Virus record (IMG/VR): IMGVR_UViG_3300013114_000124
Span: 1 to 54,403 of that record
DNA length: 54,403 nucleotides
Source of the DNA: a virus
Strand: one strand, 5' to 3'
This document shows positions 23,633 to 34,200 of this stretch, piece by piece (positions within the stretch are counted from its first letter, which is position 1; every line of letters starts with the position of its first letter). Under the pieces are notes generated by a model. It saw only the letters and a list, made by a program, of their open reading frames with translations. It did not search any database and was not told where the DNA came from. A program made the position numbers and the translations under genes.

Positions 23633-26106
23633 GAAAAAATTATAAGTATTTAAAAATGTCTGCGAATTCCGCTAGGCCTAATCCGCTTGCCTCATCAGAG
23701 GAGAAAGATACTGAAGAGTACGGATTAAAGTACGCTAACTTAATAGAATCGGAATGGTTCTACATAAAAGACGGTAATAGCGGTAATAGTTATCAAGATA
23801 AGAGACAGAAGTTTGATAAATTAAGAAAGTACGCGAGAGGAGAACACTCTACAGATTTACACAAGGAACTTATAACAGGAGGTACAGACGGAGAGTCTTA
23901 TTCTAATTACGATTGGAGACCTATCCAAATACTACCTAAGTTTGTTAAGTTAGTTGTTAACCAAATGTTAGAGAGACTATATCAGATAGACGCTAAAGCT
24001 GTCGACGGAGTTTCTCAAGGTTTAAGAGATAAGCATAAAGAGCTTTTACAAAACCTTATGGTTAATAAGCAAATGTACTCACAAGCTAAAGATGAATTAG
24101 GAGTAGACTTAGTACCGCCAGGTATGGAACCTCCTGATACACCTGAAGAAATAGATTTAAGAATGAATCTAGAGTATAAGCCAAACATAGAGATTGCTAT
24201 GGAGGAGGCTATAAAATATACTCTTAATATAAATGAGTACGACGAAGAGCAGAAACAACTACTAAAAGATTTAGTAGAGATAGGAGTATGCGCAGTATAT
24301 CACTCGACTGACCCTTCTAAAGGCCTTAAAGTAGAGGCAATAGACCCTGCAGACATGGTGTGGTCTTACCCTACCAAAAAGAATTTTGGTAACGTTTATT
24401 ACTACGGAAGAGTAAAACGTATGACTGTAAATGAATTACAGAGAATTGCAGGACGTAAGTTTACAGACGAAGAGATTAGAGATTTTGCTAACGTATCTAG
24501 TGAGTGGCAAGGCTACAACAAGATATCAAATGAGTTTTGGTACAGAGGAGAAGACTTATCTGCCCACATGGTAGATGTACTATTCTTTACTTTCAAAACG
24601 ACTAAAAATAAGAAGTATAAAAAGAAGTACAGAAAAGACGGTTCTTTCACTATCAAAGAAAGAGAGTCAACTTTCATTAAGCCTGACAGCATAAGAGATA
24701 AAGAAATAGCTCAAGGATATAAAGAGTTTGATGTACTAGAAGAAGTAATGGACGTGTGGTACGAAGGAGCTAAGGTTCTAGGTACTCAGTCTTTATTTAA
24801 TTACAGAGAGTGTTCTACTATGGTTAGACCTGAAGGATACTTACAATCAGAAGCTATGTCAAACTACATAGTTTACGCACCTGAATTATACCAAGGAAGG
24901 ATACAATCTTTAGTAGAGAGAGTTATACCTGATATAGACCAAATGCAACAGCTTAAGATTAAAATTCAACAATTCATATCTAAAGCTAAACCAAATGGTA
25001 TTTTCATAGATATAGACGGATTAGACGAAGTTGATTTAGGAAACGGTAATACACTTACTCCATTAGAACTTATCAGATTCTATGATGACACAGGTAATAT
25101 GATAGGTACATCTAGAATGGCTGACGGCTCTATACAAAACGGAAGAGCTATCCAAGAACTTAACAACGGTCAGATAGCAGGTTTAGAGCAACTCATGAAC
25201 GCGTATAACTTTTCTTTTAACTTACTAAGAGACGCTATAGGTATAGGCCAAGGAGCAGACGCATCTTTACCTCACCCTGACACATCAGTGGGAGCTCTTC
25301 AGCAACAACAGATAAACTCTAATGTTGCTACTAGATACATACTAGACGCTCAACTTAAGATGACTCAGTACTTAGCAGAAGGATTATCATTAAGGTTGAG
25401 AGATATATTCAAATATCCTAGATTACTTAAGGCTTATATTAACTCTATAGGTAAGGTTAACGTAGAGATAATCAAATCAATAAATAACTTACACCTTCAC
25501 GATTTTGGTATAACTATAACACTTAAGCCTGACGCACAAGAGAAAGCTTTATTAGAGCAGAACATACAAGCAGAAATAGCTCAAGGAGGTTTATCTACAA
25601 CTGACGGAATAGATATCAGAAGAGTGGGTAACTTAGCTTTGGCTAATCAAATGCTTAAGATAAGAAAAGAGAAGCACGTAAAAGAAGCTCACGCAAGAGA
25701 GATGGAGAAAATCCAAGCTCAAGCAGAGAGTAACACACAAGCAGCTCAAGCAGCGTCTCAGATAAAACAGGAAGAGTTCCATATAACTAATCAAGGTAAA
25801 CTAGAATTAGAGAAAGTTAAAGGAGATAATGCTCTACAACTGATAAATAGAGAACTTGAAGCTAAGAAAGAACTTATGGCTTTAGAGTACGAATACCAAA
25901 CGGGCATAAAGAAGAAAGAGAGCGATAACCTAAAAGATAGGGAAACTATAAAAGAAGATAGAAAAGATAAAAGGCAAGCTGAATCTGCTACGCAACAATC
26001 TAGAATAAAAGCAGAGTCTAAGAAAGAAAATCCTCAGCCAATAGAGTTTCAGTCAGCTAACGCAACTATGACTGGAGACTTTGGAATGGACGATTTTACC
26101 GTATAA
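23629..26106 (+). CDS. Portal protein
   Basis: The 825-residue protein overlaps the terminase stop by 4 bp; a second in-frame ATG ten codons later (MSANSARPNPLASSEEKDTE) is an alternative start. It has the features of long crAss-like portals: an N-terminal acidic region, a beta-rich wing (VSSEWQGYNKISNEFWYRGE; KKYRKDGSFTIKERESTFIK), helical stem segments (YQGRIQSLVERVIPDIDQMQ) and a Gln/Glu-rich coiled-coil tail from about residue 680 (HAREMEKIQAQAESNTQAAQ). It forms the dodecameric DNA gate at the head vertex. Order terminase-portal-scaffold-capsid supports the call. Confidence 0.85.
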   Translation: MRKNYKYLKMSANSARPNPLASSEEKDTEEYGLKYANLIESEWFYIKDGNSGNSYQDKRQKFDKLRKYARGEHSTDLHKELITGGTDGESYSNYDWRPIQILPKFVKLVVNQMLERLYQIDAKAVDGVSQGLRDKHKELLQNLMVNKQMYSQAKDELGVDLVPPGMEPPDTPEEIDLRMNLEYKPNIEIAMEEAIKYTLNINEYDEEQKQLLKDLVEIGVCAVYHSTDPSKGLKVEAIDPADMVWSYPTKKNFGNVYYYGRVKRMTVNELQRIAGRKFTDEEIRDFANVSSEWQGYNKISNEFWYRGEDLSAHMVDVLFFTFKTTKNKKYKKKYRKDGSFTIKERESTFIKPDSIRDKEIAQGYKEFDVLEEVMDVWYEGAKVLGTQSLFNYRECSTMVRPEGYLQSEAMSNYIVYAPELYQGRIQSLVERVIPDIDQMQQLKIKIQQFISKAKPNGIFIDIDGLDEVDLGNGNTLTPLELIRFYDDTGNMIGTSRMADGSIQNGRAIQELNNGQIAGLEQLMNAYNFSFNLLRDAIGIGQGADASLPHPDTSVGALQQQQINSNVATRYILDAQLKMTQYLAEGLSLRLRDIFKYPRLLKAYINSIGKVNVEIIKSINNLHLHDFGITITLKPDAQEKALLEQNIQAEIAQGGLSTTDGIDIRRVGNLALANQMLKIRKEKHVKEAHAREMEKIQAQAESNTQAAQAASQIKQEEFHITNQGKLELEKVKGDNALQLINRELEAKKELMALEYEYQTGIKKKESDNLKDRETIKEDRKDKRQAESATQQSRIKAESKKENPQPIEFQSANATMTGDFGMDDFTV

Positions 26107-26115
26107 TATTTTTAT

Positions 26116-26123
26116 TATCTTTG
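26116..26123 (+). promoter_or_regulatory. Promoter element before the scaffold gene
   Basis: TATCTTTG at 26116-26123, with a T-rich -33 region inside the end of the portal gene, 32 bp before the next ATG. A separate promoter would raise scaffold and capsid levels over portal and terminase. Confidence 0.55.
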
Positions 26124-26154
26124 TAGTAATTAAATTTAATTAAATCTAAAAAAC

Positions 26155-27345
26155 ATGGGAATACTAAGCAACGGTAACAATAACCTAACTAGAGCTCAGT
26201 CAATTATTTCAAGCATTGGTAAAGGAGAAGTAAAACCTGAATTACCTGCTGTAGACGGAGAAGCTCCTGTAGCAGAAGAAACACCTGTAGCAGAAGAAAC
26301 ACCTGTAGTAGAAGAGACACCTACAGTTGTTGAAACACCTGCAGAACAAATTACTGAAGAAACACCTGTAGTAGAAGAAACACCTACAGTTGAAAATACA
26401 CCGCAAGTGGAAACACCTGTGGCAATAGAACCTGAAACGCCACCGGCACTTTCAGATATTCCGGACGAAGTTATCTTGTCTAAACTGAGCGAGACGCTTG
26501 GAAGAAAGATTGAGAATTACGACGACCTGAAACCTAAAGAAATTGCAGTTGACCACGAGTTACAGCAATTATTAGAGTGGAAAGAGAAAACAGGTTTAAG
26601 TCTAACCCAATGGGCTGACTATAACAAAGATTACTCTTCTATGAGTGATGTAGATGTAGCTAAAGAGACTTTAGCAAACAAATACCCTACATTCAACGCA
26701 GAAGAAATCGAGTTTGAATTAAGCAACCTCGTTCCTGACGAATACGATGACGACAGGGATAAAATGAGAAAGCAGATTGAACTAAAGAAGTTAGTAGCAG
26801 AGGGAAGACAAATGTTAGAGTCGAAGAAGTTTGAATTAAAACCTAACACGGGTCTAACAGAGGAGCAACAGAAAGCTATCGAGTTTGCTAAACAAGCTGA
26901 ACAAAGTCAGGCGCAGGCATTGGAAAGCCAAAAAGCTTACGCAAATAACTTGAACCTTGCTGCTCAAAACTTGGACACTATTTCGCTTAATTTAGCAGAA
27001 GGTGTTCAGATTAACCATAAGGTAGAAGATAACGTTAAGAATAGTCTTAGCGACTATGTGTTAAAAATGCCTCATTGGTATAATCAGGACGGTAGCCCAA
27101 ATCACGAGAACATCGCGAAGGACGGCTACAAAATTAAGAACTTTGACTCATTGTTGAAAACAGCTTATGAACAAGGGAGAGCAGCGCAGCTTGAAGAAAG
27201 TATCACAGGCAAACCTAAAGCATCTATGGATGTATCAGGTAAACCTCAAGAAGGTCAAGGTCAAACAAAGAAAGGGAACATAAACGAAGTTGTCAATAAA
27301 TTATCAGGAGGCAATAAGAAGAGGTTTCGTTTCAGAAGTAAATAA
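26155..27345 (+). CDS. Probable scaffold / head maturation protein
   Basis: The 396-residue protein lies between portal and capsid, the usual scaffold position. Residues about 35-100 are a low-complexity acidic run built on VAEETPV, VVEETPT and TVENTPQ repeats, expected to be disordered. The rest is charged and helical (ELQQLLEWKEKTGLSLTQWA; MRKQIELKKLVAEGRQMLES), and the C-terminus is basic (GGNKKRFRFRSK), as in scaffold proteins that bind the capsid through a basic tail. No protease motif is seen. Function is inferred from position, charge and predicted helicity. Confidence 0.7.
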   Translation: MGILSNGNNNLTRAQSIISSIGKGEVKPELPAVDGEAPVAEETPVAEETPVVEETPTVVETPAEQITEETPVVEETPTVENTPQVETPVAIEPETPPALSDIPDEVILSKLSETLGRKIENYDDLKPKEIAVDHELQQLLEWKEKTGLSLTQWADYNKDYSSMSDVDVAKETLANKYPTFNAEEIEFELSNLVPDEYDDDRDKMRKQIELKKLVAEGRQMLESKKFELKPNTGLTEEQQKAIEFAKQAEQSQAQALESQKAYANNLNLAAQNLDTISLNLAEGVQINHKVEDNVKNSLSDYVLKMPHWYNQDGSPNHENIAKDGYKIKNFDSLLKTAYEQGRAAQLEESITGKPKASMDVSGKPQEGQGQTKKGNINEVVNKLSGGNKKRFRFRSK

Positions 27346-27379
27346 TAAAGTAATTTTTAATTTTTAATTTTTTTAAACA

Positions 27380-28720
27380 ATGGCATTAAATGCAAATCCA
27401 GCTCCATCGTTTACTCCAAGCTCTATCAAGAAGCCTACGAGCGAGAACTATATCGACATCTTCGATTACACTACTCAGTACGAACCGGACGCTTACGAAA
27501 AGTTAATATCTATCTATGGAGACCAATCTCTTATGGGTATGTTATTTGAATTAGGTAGCGAAGAAGCTATCTCATCTGACCAATACATTTGGACTGAAAA
27601 AGGACGTTTACACACTTCTTACAGTGACGTAGCTCGTGCAGCTAACGTATTTACTAAAGCAGGACATGTTTACCGTGTAGGTGAAGTTGTTGCTTGTAGT
27701 GGTAACGGAAATTTCCAATTAGGTCGTATTACAGCAGTAGACGCTAACACTTTCACAGCAGTACCTTATAAGGCTGCAGGTTGGTTAGTTGGTACAGCTG
27801 ATATCACAACTTTCATCTCTCACTCTGAGTTCAAGAAGAACACAGGAGGTATGGAAGGTTCTTTAGAAACTGATTTTACTGTTCTTAACAACAAGACTAT
27901 CATTTTCAAAGACAACTACATCGCTTCAGGTTCTGACGTAACTCAAGATTCTTGGGTACAGACTGACAACGGAGGTTTTGTATGGTACTTACAGTCTGAA
28001 TTAGACGGACGTAGAAGATTCGAAGACAGAGTTGAAATGGGTCTTATCTTAGGACAAGACGCTGAAGCAGGTTCTGACGCTGCAACTGCAGGTTACGAAG
28101 GTTCTGAAGGTTTATTTGAGTCAGTAAAGAGTAGAGGTAACATCTTTGATGGTTTAGCTACTGCTTTAACTGATTTTGATTCTATCCTTAAGCGTTTCGA
28201 CCAACAAGGAAAAATCCGTGAGTATATGTTCTACGTAGACAGAGACCAATCTTTAGCTATCGATGACTTATTAGGTTCATTGAACGCAGGTTACTCTACT
28301 GGAATTTCTTTCGGTATGTTTGATAACTCTGAAGAAATGGCTGTAAACTTAGGTTTCACAGGTTTCAAAAGAGGAACTTACAACTTCTACAAGTCTGATT
28401 GGAAATTGTTGAACGACCCTACTTTATTAGGTGGTGTTCCTGCAGCAGACGGTAAAGTAAGAGGTTTATTAGTACCTTACGGAGATAAGGAAGTTTATGA
28501 CGGAACTAGCACTATGGCTGACCGAATCACTAAGCCTTACTTATCTATCAAGTACAGAGTTAAAGGTCAAGAGAACAGACGTCACAAAACTTGGATTACA
28601 GGTTCTGTTGGAACGTCAACTCCAACTGATGACAATGACCACATGAGAGTAAATCACCTTGCAGATAGAGGTGTATGTGTGGTAGGAGCTAACAACTTCA
28701 TGATTTTTGAAGGAGCATAA
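27380..28720 (+). CDS. Major capsid protein
   Basis: The 446-residue protein has the size and place of a crAss-like/HK97-fold capsid protein. Features include an extended N-arm (residues 1-60, Pro-rich start), a loop-like region with GYEGSEGLFESVKSRGNIFD, and a P-domain-like centre with FDSILKRFDQQGKIREYMFY and the C-terminal strand NRRHKTWITGSVGTSTPTDD. It is followed by a strong terminator as the last gene of its unit. Arginine is often coded CGT here, whereas neighbours almost always use AGA, fitting selection for very high expression. It builds the icosahedral shell. Confidence 0.85.
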   Translation: MALNANPAPSFTPSSIKKPTSENYIDIFDYTTQYEPDAYEKLISIYGDQSLMGMLFELGSEEAISSDQYIWTEKGRLHTSYSDVARAANVFTKAGHVYRVGEVVACSGNGNFQLGRITAVDANTFTAVPYKAAGWLVGTADITTFISHSEFKKNTGGMEGSLETDFTVLNNKTIIFKDNYIASGSDVTQDSWVQTDNGGFVWYLQSELDGRRRFEDRVEMGLILGQDAEAGSDAATAGYEGSEGLFESVKSRGNIFDGLATALTDFDSILKRFDQQGKIREYMFYVDRDQSLAIDDLLGSLNAGYSTGISFGMFDNSEEMAVNLGFTGFKRGTYNFYKSDWKLLNDPTLLGGVPAADGKVRGLLVPYGDKEVYDGTSTMADRITKPYLSIKYRVKGQENRRHKTWITGSVGTSTPTDDNDHMRVNHLADRGVCVVGANNFMIFEGA

Positions 28721-28736
28721 TTAGCTTATCATATAT

Positions 28737-28765
28737 AAGGGGGTGGGAAACCACCCCTTTTATTT
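28737..28765 (+). terminator. Strong intrinsic terminator after the capsid gene
   Basis: A 10-bp stem (AAGGGGGTGG with CCACCCCTTT) closed by a GAAA tetraloop and followed by a T run. Confidence 0.9.
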
Positions 28766-28822
28766 TAACACTAAGTAATATATTAACAAAGCGTACAATA
28801 CGCAAACTAAATTTAATCTAAA

Positions 28823-29605
28823 ATGGCTACAAAAGCAAAAGCTAAAGCAAGTAGAGAACTAGTACCTGTTAGCTACAGGCAATTAAAAAACTCGTCTTTA
28901 ACTTTCGAATTAAAGACAGGCAGAGACAACAACTTAGTTGTATTTCACGAAGAAACTGAAATAACGAGAGCAATAAAACATTGCCCCAATCAAAAATCTA
29001 TCTTCGTAGACGAACAATCGGACATGGCAGTAGTTAAACCTATTGTATTTGTTAACGGAGTGTTCCACACAGAACCAAAAGACGTAATCACACAAGATTT
29101 CCTTAGCATACACCCAGGATTAGGTGTAACCTTTGAAGTTATAGACGACGAAGCAGATACTCAAGATATGTTAGAGTATGAAGATATCATCTTAGATATT
29201 AAGAGCGCTATCCGAAATAAGTCTAAAGAAGAGGGAGGAATCGAAGAAATTAGAGTCGTAGTAGGAGCACTTATCTCAGACGTAGGGCAGGCAGCTAATA
29301 TGTCTCCTTCAGAGCTAAGATATGCAGCTTACGAACAAGCAGAAACAAACCCTAACCGTTTCTTAAACGACGAAGGAGAAATTGCAATCTTTGATGACGC
29401 ATCTATCACTAGACAAGCTATATCACAACAAGGCTTCTTATCAGGAGTTATATCATTATCACCTGACGCTAAGTCTGTAATATGGTCAGATAACAAAGCA
29501 GTAATATGTAGCATACCTGCAGGTAAAAGCTACTCTAAATACTTTGCTGAGTATCTAGGCACAGAAGACGGAATAGCTGTAATGAAAGAGTTAAGTAAAA
29601 GGTAA
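28823..29605 (+). CDS. Virion protein downstream of capsid
   Basis: The 260-residue protein begins with a basic Ala/Lys stretch (ATKAKAKASRELVPVSYRQL). It has a beta-rich first half (KNSSLTFELKTGRDNNLVVF; KPIVFVNGVFHTEPKDVITQ) and a helical middle (YAAYEQAETNPNRFLNDEGE). It lies where crAss-like phages carry a head auxiliary or head-completion protein, between the capsid and ring-protein genes, and is bounded by terminators on both sides, so it is a single-gene unit. A promoter is not obvious; an AT-rich TATATTAA near 28779 is weak. The exact role is unassigned. Confidence 0.6.
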   Translation: MATKAKAKASRELVPVSYRQLKNSSLTFELKTGRDNNLVVFHEETEITRAIKHCPNQKSIFVDEQSDMAVVKPIVFVNGVFHTEPKDVITQDFLSIHPGLGVTFEVIDDEADTQDMLEYEDIILDIKSAIRNKSKEEGGIEEIRVVVGALISDVGQAANMSPSELRYAAYEQAETNPNRFLNDEGEIAIFDDASITRQAISQQGFLSGVISLSPDAKSVIWSDNKAVICSIPAGKSYSKYFAEYLGTEDGIAVMKELSKR

Positions 29606-29625
29606 TCAATCCTACAGATATTTAT

Positions 29626-29669
29626 AAAGGGGCTATAGAAATGTAGCTCCTTTTTTTTATGTATATTTG
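29626..29669 (+). promoter_or_regulatory. Terminator and adjoining promoter
   Basis: A 10-bp stem at 29626-29653 (AAAGGGGCTA with TAGCTCCTTT) runs into a long T stretch. At once a TATATTTG -7 element follows at 29662-29669, starting the next unit. The promoter overlaps an upstream in-frame ATG, which rules that ATG out as the start. Confidence 0.7.
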
Positions 29670-29688
29670 TATATATAAAACTTTAATA

Positions 29689-30384
29689 ATGATAGACAAC
29701 GTATTCCAAACAGTTAAGACAATAGTTAACAAAGAACTCGCAGGCAACCTTACTCCTACAGAGCTTAACAAGTTAGCTAAACTTGCTCAAGATGAGATAT
29801 TTTCTTCTTACTTTGAAGATATAAACCTACTTAAGAACAAGCAGAACAGAGGATTAACAAATCTTAATAATGCTAACTTGCCACAGAAGGTTAGACAGAA
29901 GATAGATATATTCAGCACTACAGCGATTATAACAGAAGGCTCAGGACTATACACTCTACCTACAGATTTATATTTCATAGAGGATAGAGGTATAATATAT
30001 GGGAACGAAACTGTTGTTGATGAAGCTCAGAAGTCAGAGTTACCATTCTTAAACTCCTCTATTGCAGCACCTTCAACAACCTTTCCCGTATATGAAAGAT
30101 TAGGTAACGATATAAAAATATACCCTAACACAATAACAGACCCTATAACTGTTAGGTATATAAGAAGACCTTTAACACCTAAGTGGACTTACACAGAGGT
30201 TTTCTCTAAAGAGCTTTTTAACCCTTCAGCAGTGGATTACCAAGACTTTGAAATACACCCATCAGAGTTTGATAACCTAGTACTAAAGATTTTATCTTAC
30301 GCAGGTATAAACCTAAGAGAGGGAGAGGTAGCTTTATACGCAGAAAACAAAATGAATCAAGAGAATATTAAACAAGGGAAATAA
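29689..30384 (+). CDS. Head-tail ring protein (connector)
   Basis: ATG at 29689 (MIDNVFQTVKTIVNKELAGN) is chosen because an upstream ATG at 29659 lies inside the promoter. The 231-residue protein has a helical N-terminus followed by a beta barrel-like part (GSGLYTLPTDLYFIEDRGII; VYERLGNDIKIYPNTITDPI; VRYIRRPLTPKW). The segment 'iki.P.....i.v.Yir.P..P.W' is typical of ring or neck proteins in crAss-like and related podoviruses. It would sit below the portal. It overlaps the next gene by one base. Confidence 0.65.
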   Translation: MIDNVFQTVKTIVNKELAGNLTPTELNKLAKLAQDEIFSSYFEDINLLKNKQNRGLTNLNNANLPQKVRQKIDIFSTTAIITEGSGLYTLPTDLYFIEDRGIIYGNETVVDEAQKSELPFLNSSIAAPSTTFPVYERLGNDIKIYPNTITDPITVRYIRRPLTPKWTYTEVFSKELFNPSAVDYQDFEIHPSEFDNLVLKILSYAGINLREGEVALYAENKMNQENIKQGK

Positions 30385-31247
30385 TGCCAATAAGAAATTT
30401 TACAAATTTAGATAATTACTATAATGATAATGACCAATGGGGCAATCACCAATATGTAACTATAAAAGATGTGGTTAACAACTTCATGTTTGAACAAGAA
30501 GATGATAGTTACGTAGGTAGTGTTAATAGGAACAGAGTTGTTTATCACGCTAAGAGAGCTGTTCAAGAATTATACTTTGATGTTTTAAACGAAGTTATAG
30601 CTATTGAGTTTGACCTTACACCTACTCTAATTATACCTATCCCGCATGACTACGTTAACTATGTTAGAATATCGTGGGTAGACAGTAACGGAAAATTACA
30701 CCCTTTAGCAGTAGATAACAGTAGTAACTTAGCTCAAGCTTATTTACAAGATGATTCATACGAATACCTGTACGACCAAGACGGAGCAATCTTACAAGGT
30801 AATCACATACAAGATTTAGGCGGGGACACACTAGGAGACCAAAGTTACCTAGCTGCGTCAGGAGTATCTTCTCCTATGCCTAACTTTAACACGGACGCAT
30901 CTAAGGTATTTAAGAATGGTTCTTACAAAATAGATAAGGACAGAGGTGTAATACAATTCTCATCTACAGTTACAGGAAGAACTATTGTTTTAGAGTATAT
31001 ATCAGACGGGCTGTTCCAAAGAGAGGATTCTGATATAAGAATACACAAGTTTGCAGAAGAAGCAGCTTACAACTTCATATACCACAAGCTAATCTCAAAG
31101 AAAAGGAATGTACCTTACAATGAGAAGATGAGAGCTAGACAAGAGTACTACAACTCGAGAAGAGTGGCTAAAAGAAGAATAACTCCTATAAGATTTGAGG
31201 AAATAAGACAAGTTATGAAGTCTCAAAACAAAATGATTAAGAACTAG
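30384..31247 (+). CDS. Second head-tail ring / tail tube-like protein
   Basis: The 287-residue protein starts MPIRNFTNLDNYYNDNDQWG. An N-terminal helix pair (IKDVVNNFMFEQEDDSYVGS; VVYHAKRAVQELYFDVLNEV) is followed by beta strands (DLTPTLIIPIPHDYVNYVRI; GVIQFSSTVTGRTIVLEYIS). The pattern is that of the tail tubular/stopper proteins that stack under the portal. Its place after the first ring protein and one base before the stabilization protein gene supports this. The C-terminal 60 residues are basic and helical. Confidence 0.65.
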   Translation: MPIRNFTNLDNYYNDNDQWGNHQYVTIKDVVNNFMFEQEDDSYVGSVNRNRVVYHAKRAVQELYFDVLNEVIAIEFDLTPTLIIPIPHDYVNYVRISWVDSNGKLHPLAVDNSSNLAQAYLQDDSYEYLYDQDGAILQGNHIQDLGGDTLGDQSYLAASGVSSPMPNFNTDASKVFKNGSYKIDKDRGVIQFSSTVTGRTIVLEYISDGLFQREDSDIRIHKFAEEAAYNFIYHKLISKKRNVPYNEKMRARQEYYNSRRVAKRRITPIRFEEIRQVMKSQNKMIKN

Positions 31248-31248
31248 T

Positions 31249-34200
31249 ATGAAACAAGAACAAGGTAAAAATACATTCATAGGAAGTAGAATGGATAAAG
31301 ATACCGACTCTCGTTTACTAGAGCCAGGTGTTTATAGAGATGCCCTTAATGTAAGGGTAGGTAATTCTAGCGGTTCTGATGTAGGGGCCTTAGAAAACTC
31401 TCTATCTAATAAAAAACTGACTAACAAAAGTTTTGGAGCTAATGCTACGTGCATAGGAATGTATTCAGATAAAAACGAACAAAAGGTATATTGGTTCGTT
31501 GTCTCAGACGATGGTAGCTACGTAATGGAACATGATTTCCCTAACGGAGTTACGTCTGTTGTATTAGAAGATACCTCAGCAGGTGTTCTCAACTTTAACA
31601 AAGAGTACTTAATAACAGGAGTTAACATTATAATAGATACAGACAAGAAAAGGAGACTTTTATATTGGACTGATAATCTAAACCCTCCTAGAAGTATTAA
31701 CATAGATAGAGCTAAGACTTACGGAGCTAACAACTTTACAGAAGAGCAGATAAGTGTAATCAAAGCTCCCCCTTTACAAAAGCCTTCTATAGCATTAGGA
31801 CAAACTAACACAGGCTTAGAGAATAACATAGAGGAAAAATTCTTAAGGTTTGCTTATAGATATAGATACCTAGACGGTGAGTATAGCGCACTCTCTTCTT
31901 TCTCTGAAACAGCTTTCTTAGCTAAGCCCTTCAACTTTGACTACGCAGTAAGTTCTAACGAAGGTATGGTAAACAACTTTAGTAAAGTTAGTATCGCCTT
32001 TAATACAGGCTCTAAACTAGTTACTGAAATAGATGTAGTGTTTAAAGAATCAGGAACTAATACAGTCTATTTAGTAGACAGTTACAAAAAAGAATCTAAG
32101 AATTGGGGAGACAATGAGAATCAATTTGTAGAGTTCTTCAACAATAAAATAAAGAAAGCTTTAGACCAAGACCAATTATTTAGGTTATATGACGCAGTGC
32201 CCCTCAAAGCAAAGGCACAAGAGTTAATAGGTAATAGGTTAGTATACGGATTCTACACAGAGAATTATAACATAGAGGACGCTAACGGTTCTGCAATAGA
32301 TGTAGATTTCTCTCTAGAGGGTATTAACACAGCTATAAATATAGGCACACCTACAGAGTCACTTAAAAGTAACAGGGATTACGAGATAGGTATAGTTTAT
32401 CTAGATAAGTACGGAAGACAAACATCTGTACTTACATCGGAGAATAATACTATAAACTTCCCTAACATAGACTCTTTAACTCAAAATCAAATTAAAGCTG
32501 TAGTAAATAGCCCTGCACCAAACTTTGCAGAAAAGTTTAGATTCTACATTAAACAAACAAGAGAGGATTACGATATAATCGTACCCACTATTTTTTATTT
32601 GGACGGGCCTTACGTATGGGTTAAATTGGAAGGTAGCGAAGACAATAAGATAGAGGAAGGAGATTACTTATATGTAAAAGCTGACACACAAGAGGTATTA
32701 CCTCAGTTGGTGCAAACCAAAGTGTTAGAGATTAAGAATCAACCCAAAGATTTCTTAGAAGACAGTAACAAGCAGTTATCAGGTAATTACATGAGATTAA
32801 AACCTAATAACTATAGGCTAGACCCTGACGACTACGAATTTTACGATTGGGACAGTTACGACAGTTCTAAAAACGCTAATGATAACCCTATAAGAGGTAA
32901 CCAATCTTATGTAGAACCTGCAGTTTATTATGGTACGTCACTATCAGATGACTTAACATCTAGCGGAACTTACACAGGCTTAGTTGACGAGAGATACGAA
33001 ATAGAGATAATAGTTACAGGAGCGACAGATGAGTTTAGATGGACTAAAGATGAAGGTCAGAATTGGTCAGCTAACACACCTATTACAGGTGCTGCTCAAG
33101 CAATAGAGAACGGAGTTGAAATAACATTCGCATCTGTAACAGGGCACAGCTTAGATGACTCTTGGGTAGTAGGAGCTAAGTCAAGTTCAGACGACAGTTT
33201 TGGAGGTTCGGAGAGTTCTAAAGCTTACGGATTTTTTAAAGGGCCTGATACAAATAACGGCGTTATATATGGAGGCGCTAGGATAGAGTGGGAATACTCT
33301 GAGTACGGAGAAGAAACTCAAAAGATAACTAGGAACTTCGTATCAACTAGAAAGTACGAAAACATAGAAGAGTGGTATTACGGAGATAATATTTACGACG
33401 AGATATCTGAAATAGGAGAGAGTAGAATATGGTTTAGAAGAGGGCTCGTAGAGTTCAATTACCCCGGCAACCAATACAATAACTCTAAGCACATCACAGT
33501 AGACCCTGCAGAGGATATGGTTATGATTGTGAAAAGTAAAGGTACTCAGAACAGCGACCTTGACGGAGTTGTAAAACTAAGAACAAGCTTAGAAATATTC
33601 CAAGCAGAGCAAAATGTAATCTTTGAAACTATACCGTTTTCAAATGATGCAGCGCCATTCTTTGAGATAGGACAAACTTACGACGTAGTTAATGGGTTCC
33701 ACACTAGCAGTAACGCTTCAGATGTAGACCAAGCTTTAGGTGTAGCAGGAGAGTTTGTACTAGATGTGTTTAACTGCATAGCTTGGGGGAACGCTTTTGA
33801 AAGCTACAAGATAAAAGATTTGTTTAACGCTAAGACTATGAAGATAGACACTAGACCTTCTGATAGTATCGAAGATTACTCAGAGAACATAAGGATAGCG
33901 TCTTTAACTTATAGCAAGGTTTATGAGCAAACTCTTAATTATAATGGTACTAATGAGTTTAACTTATCTACTATAAACTTTGTAGATATAGACGACAAGT
34001 ATAACTCTATACAGAAACTATTCTCTAGAGACACAGATTTAATCGTTTTTCAAGAAGATAAGCTACACAAAATGCCTTTTGAGAAAGACGTATTATTTAC
34101 TGCCGCAGGAGAAGGAGCTGTAACAGAAAGTAATAAAGTATTTGGTAAAGAGATTCCTTACGCAGGAGAGTTTGGTATATCTCTTAACCCTGAGAGTTTT

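Noticed and set aside
29659-29688. Upstream start for the ring protein
   Set aside because: The ATG at 29659 lies within the TATATTTG promoter element, so it would precede the transcript start.
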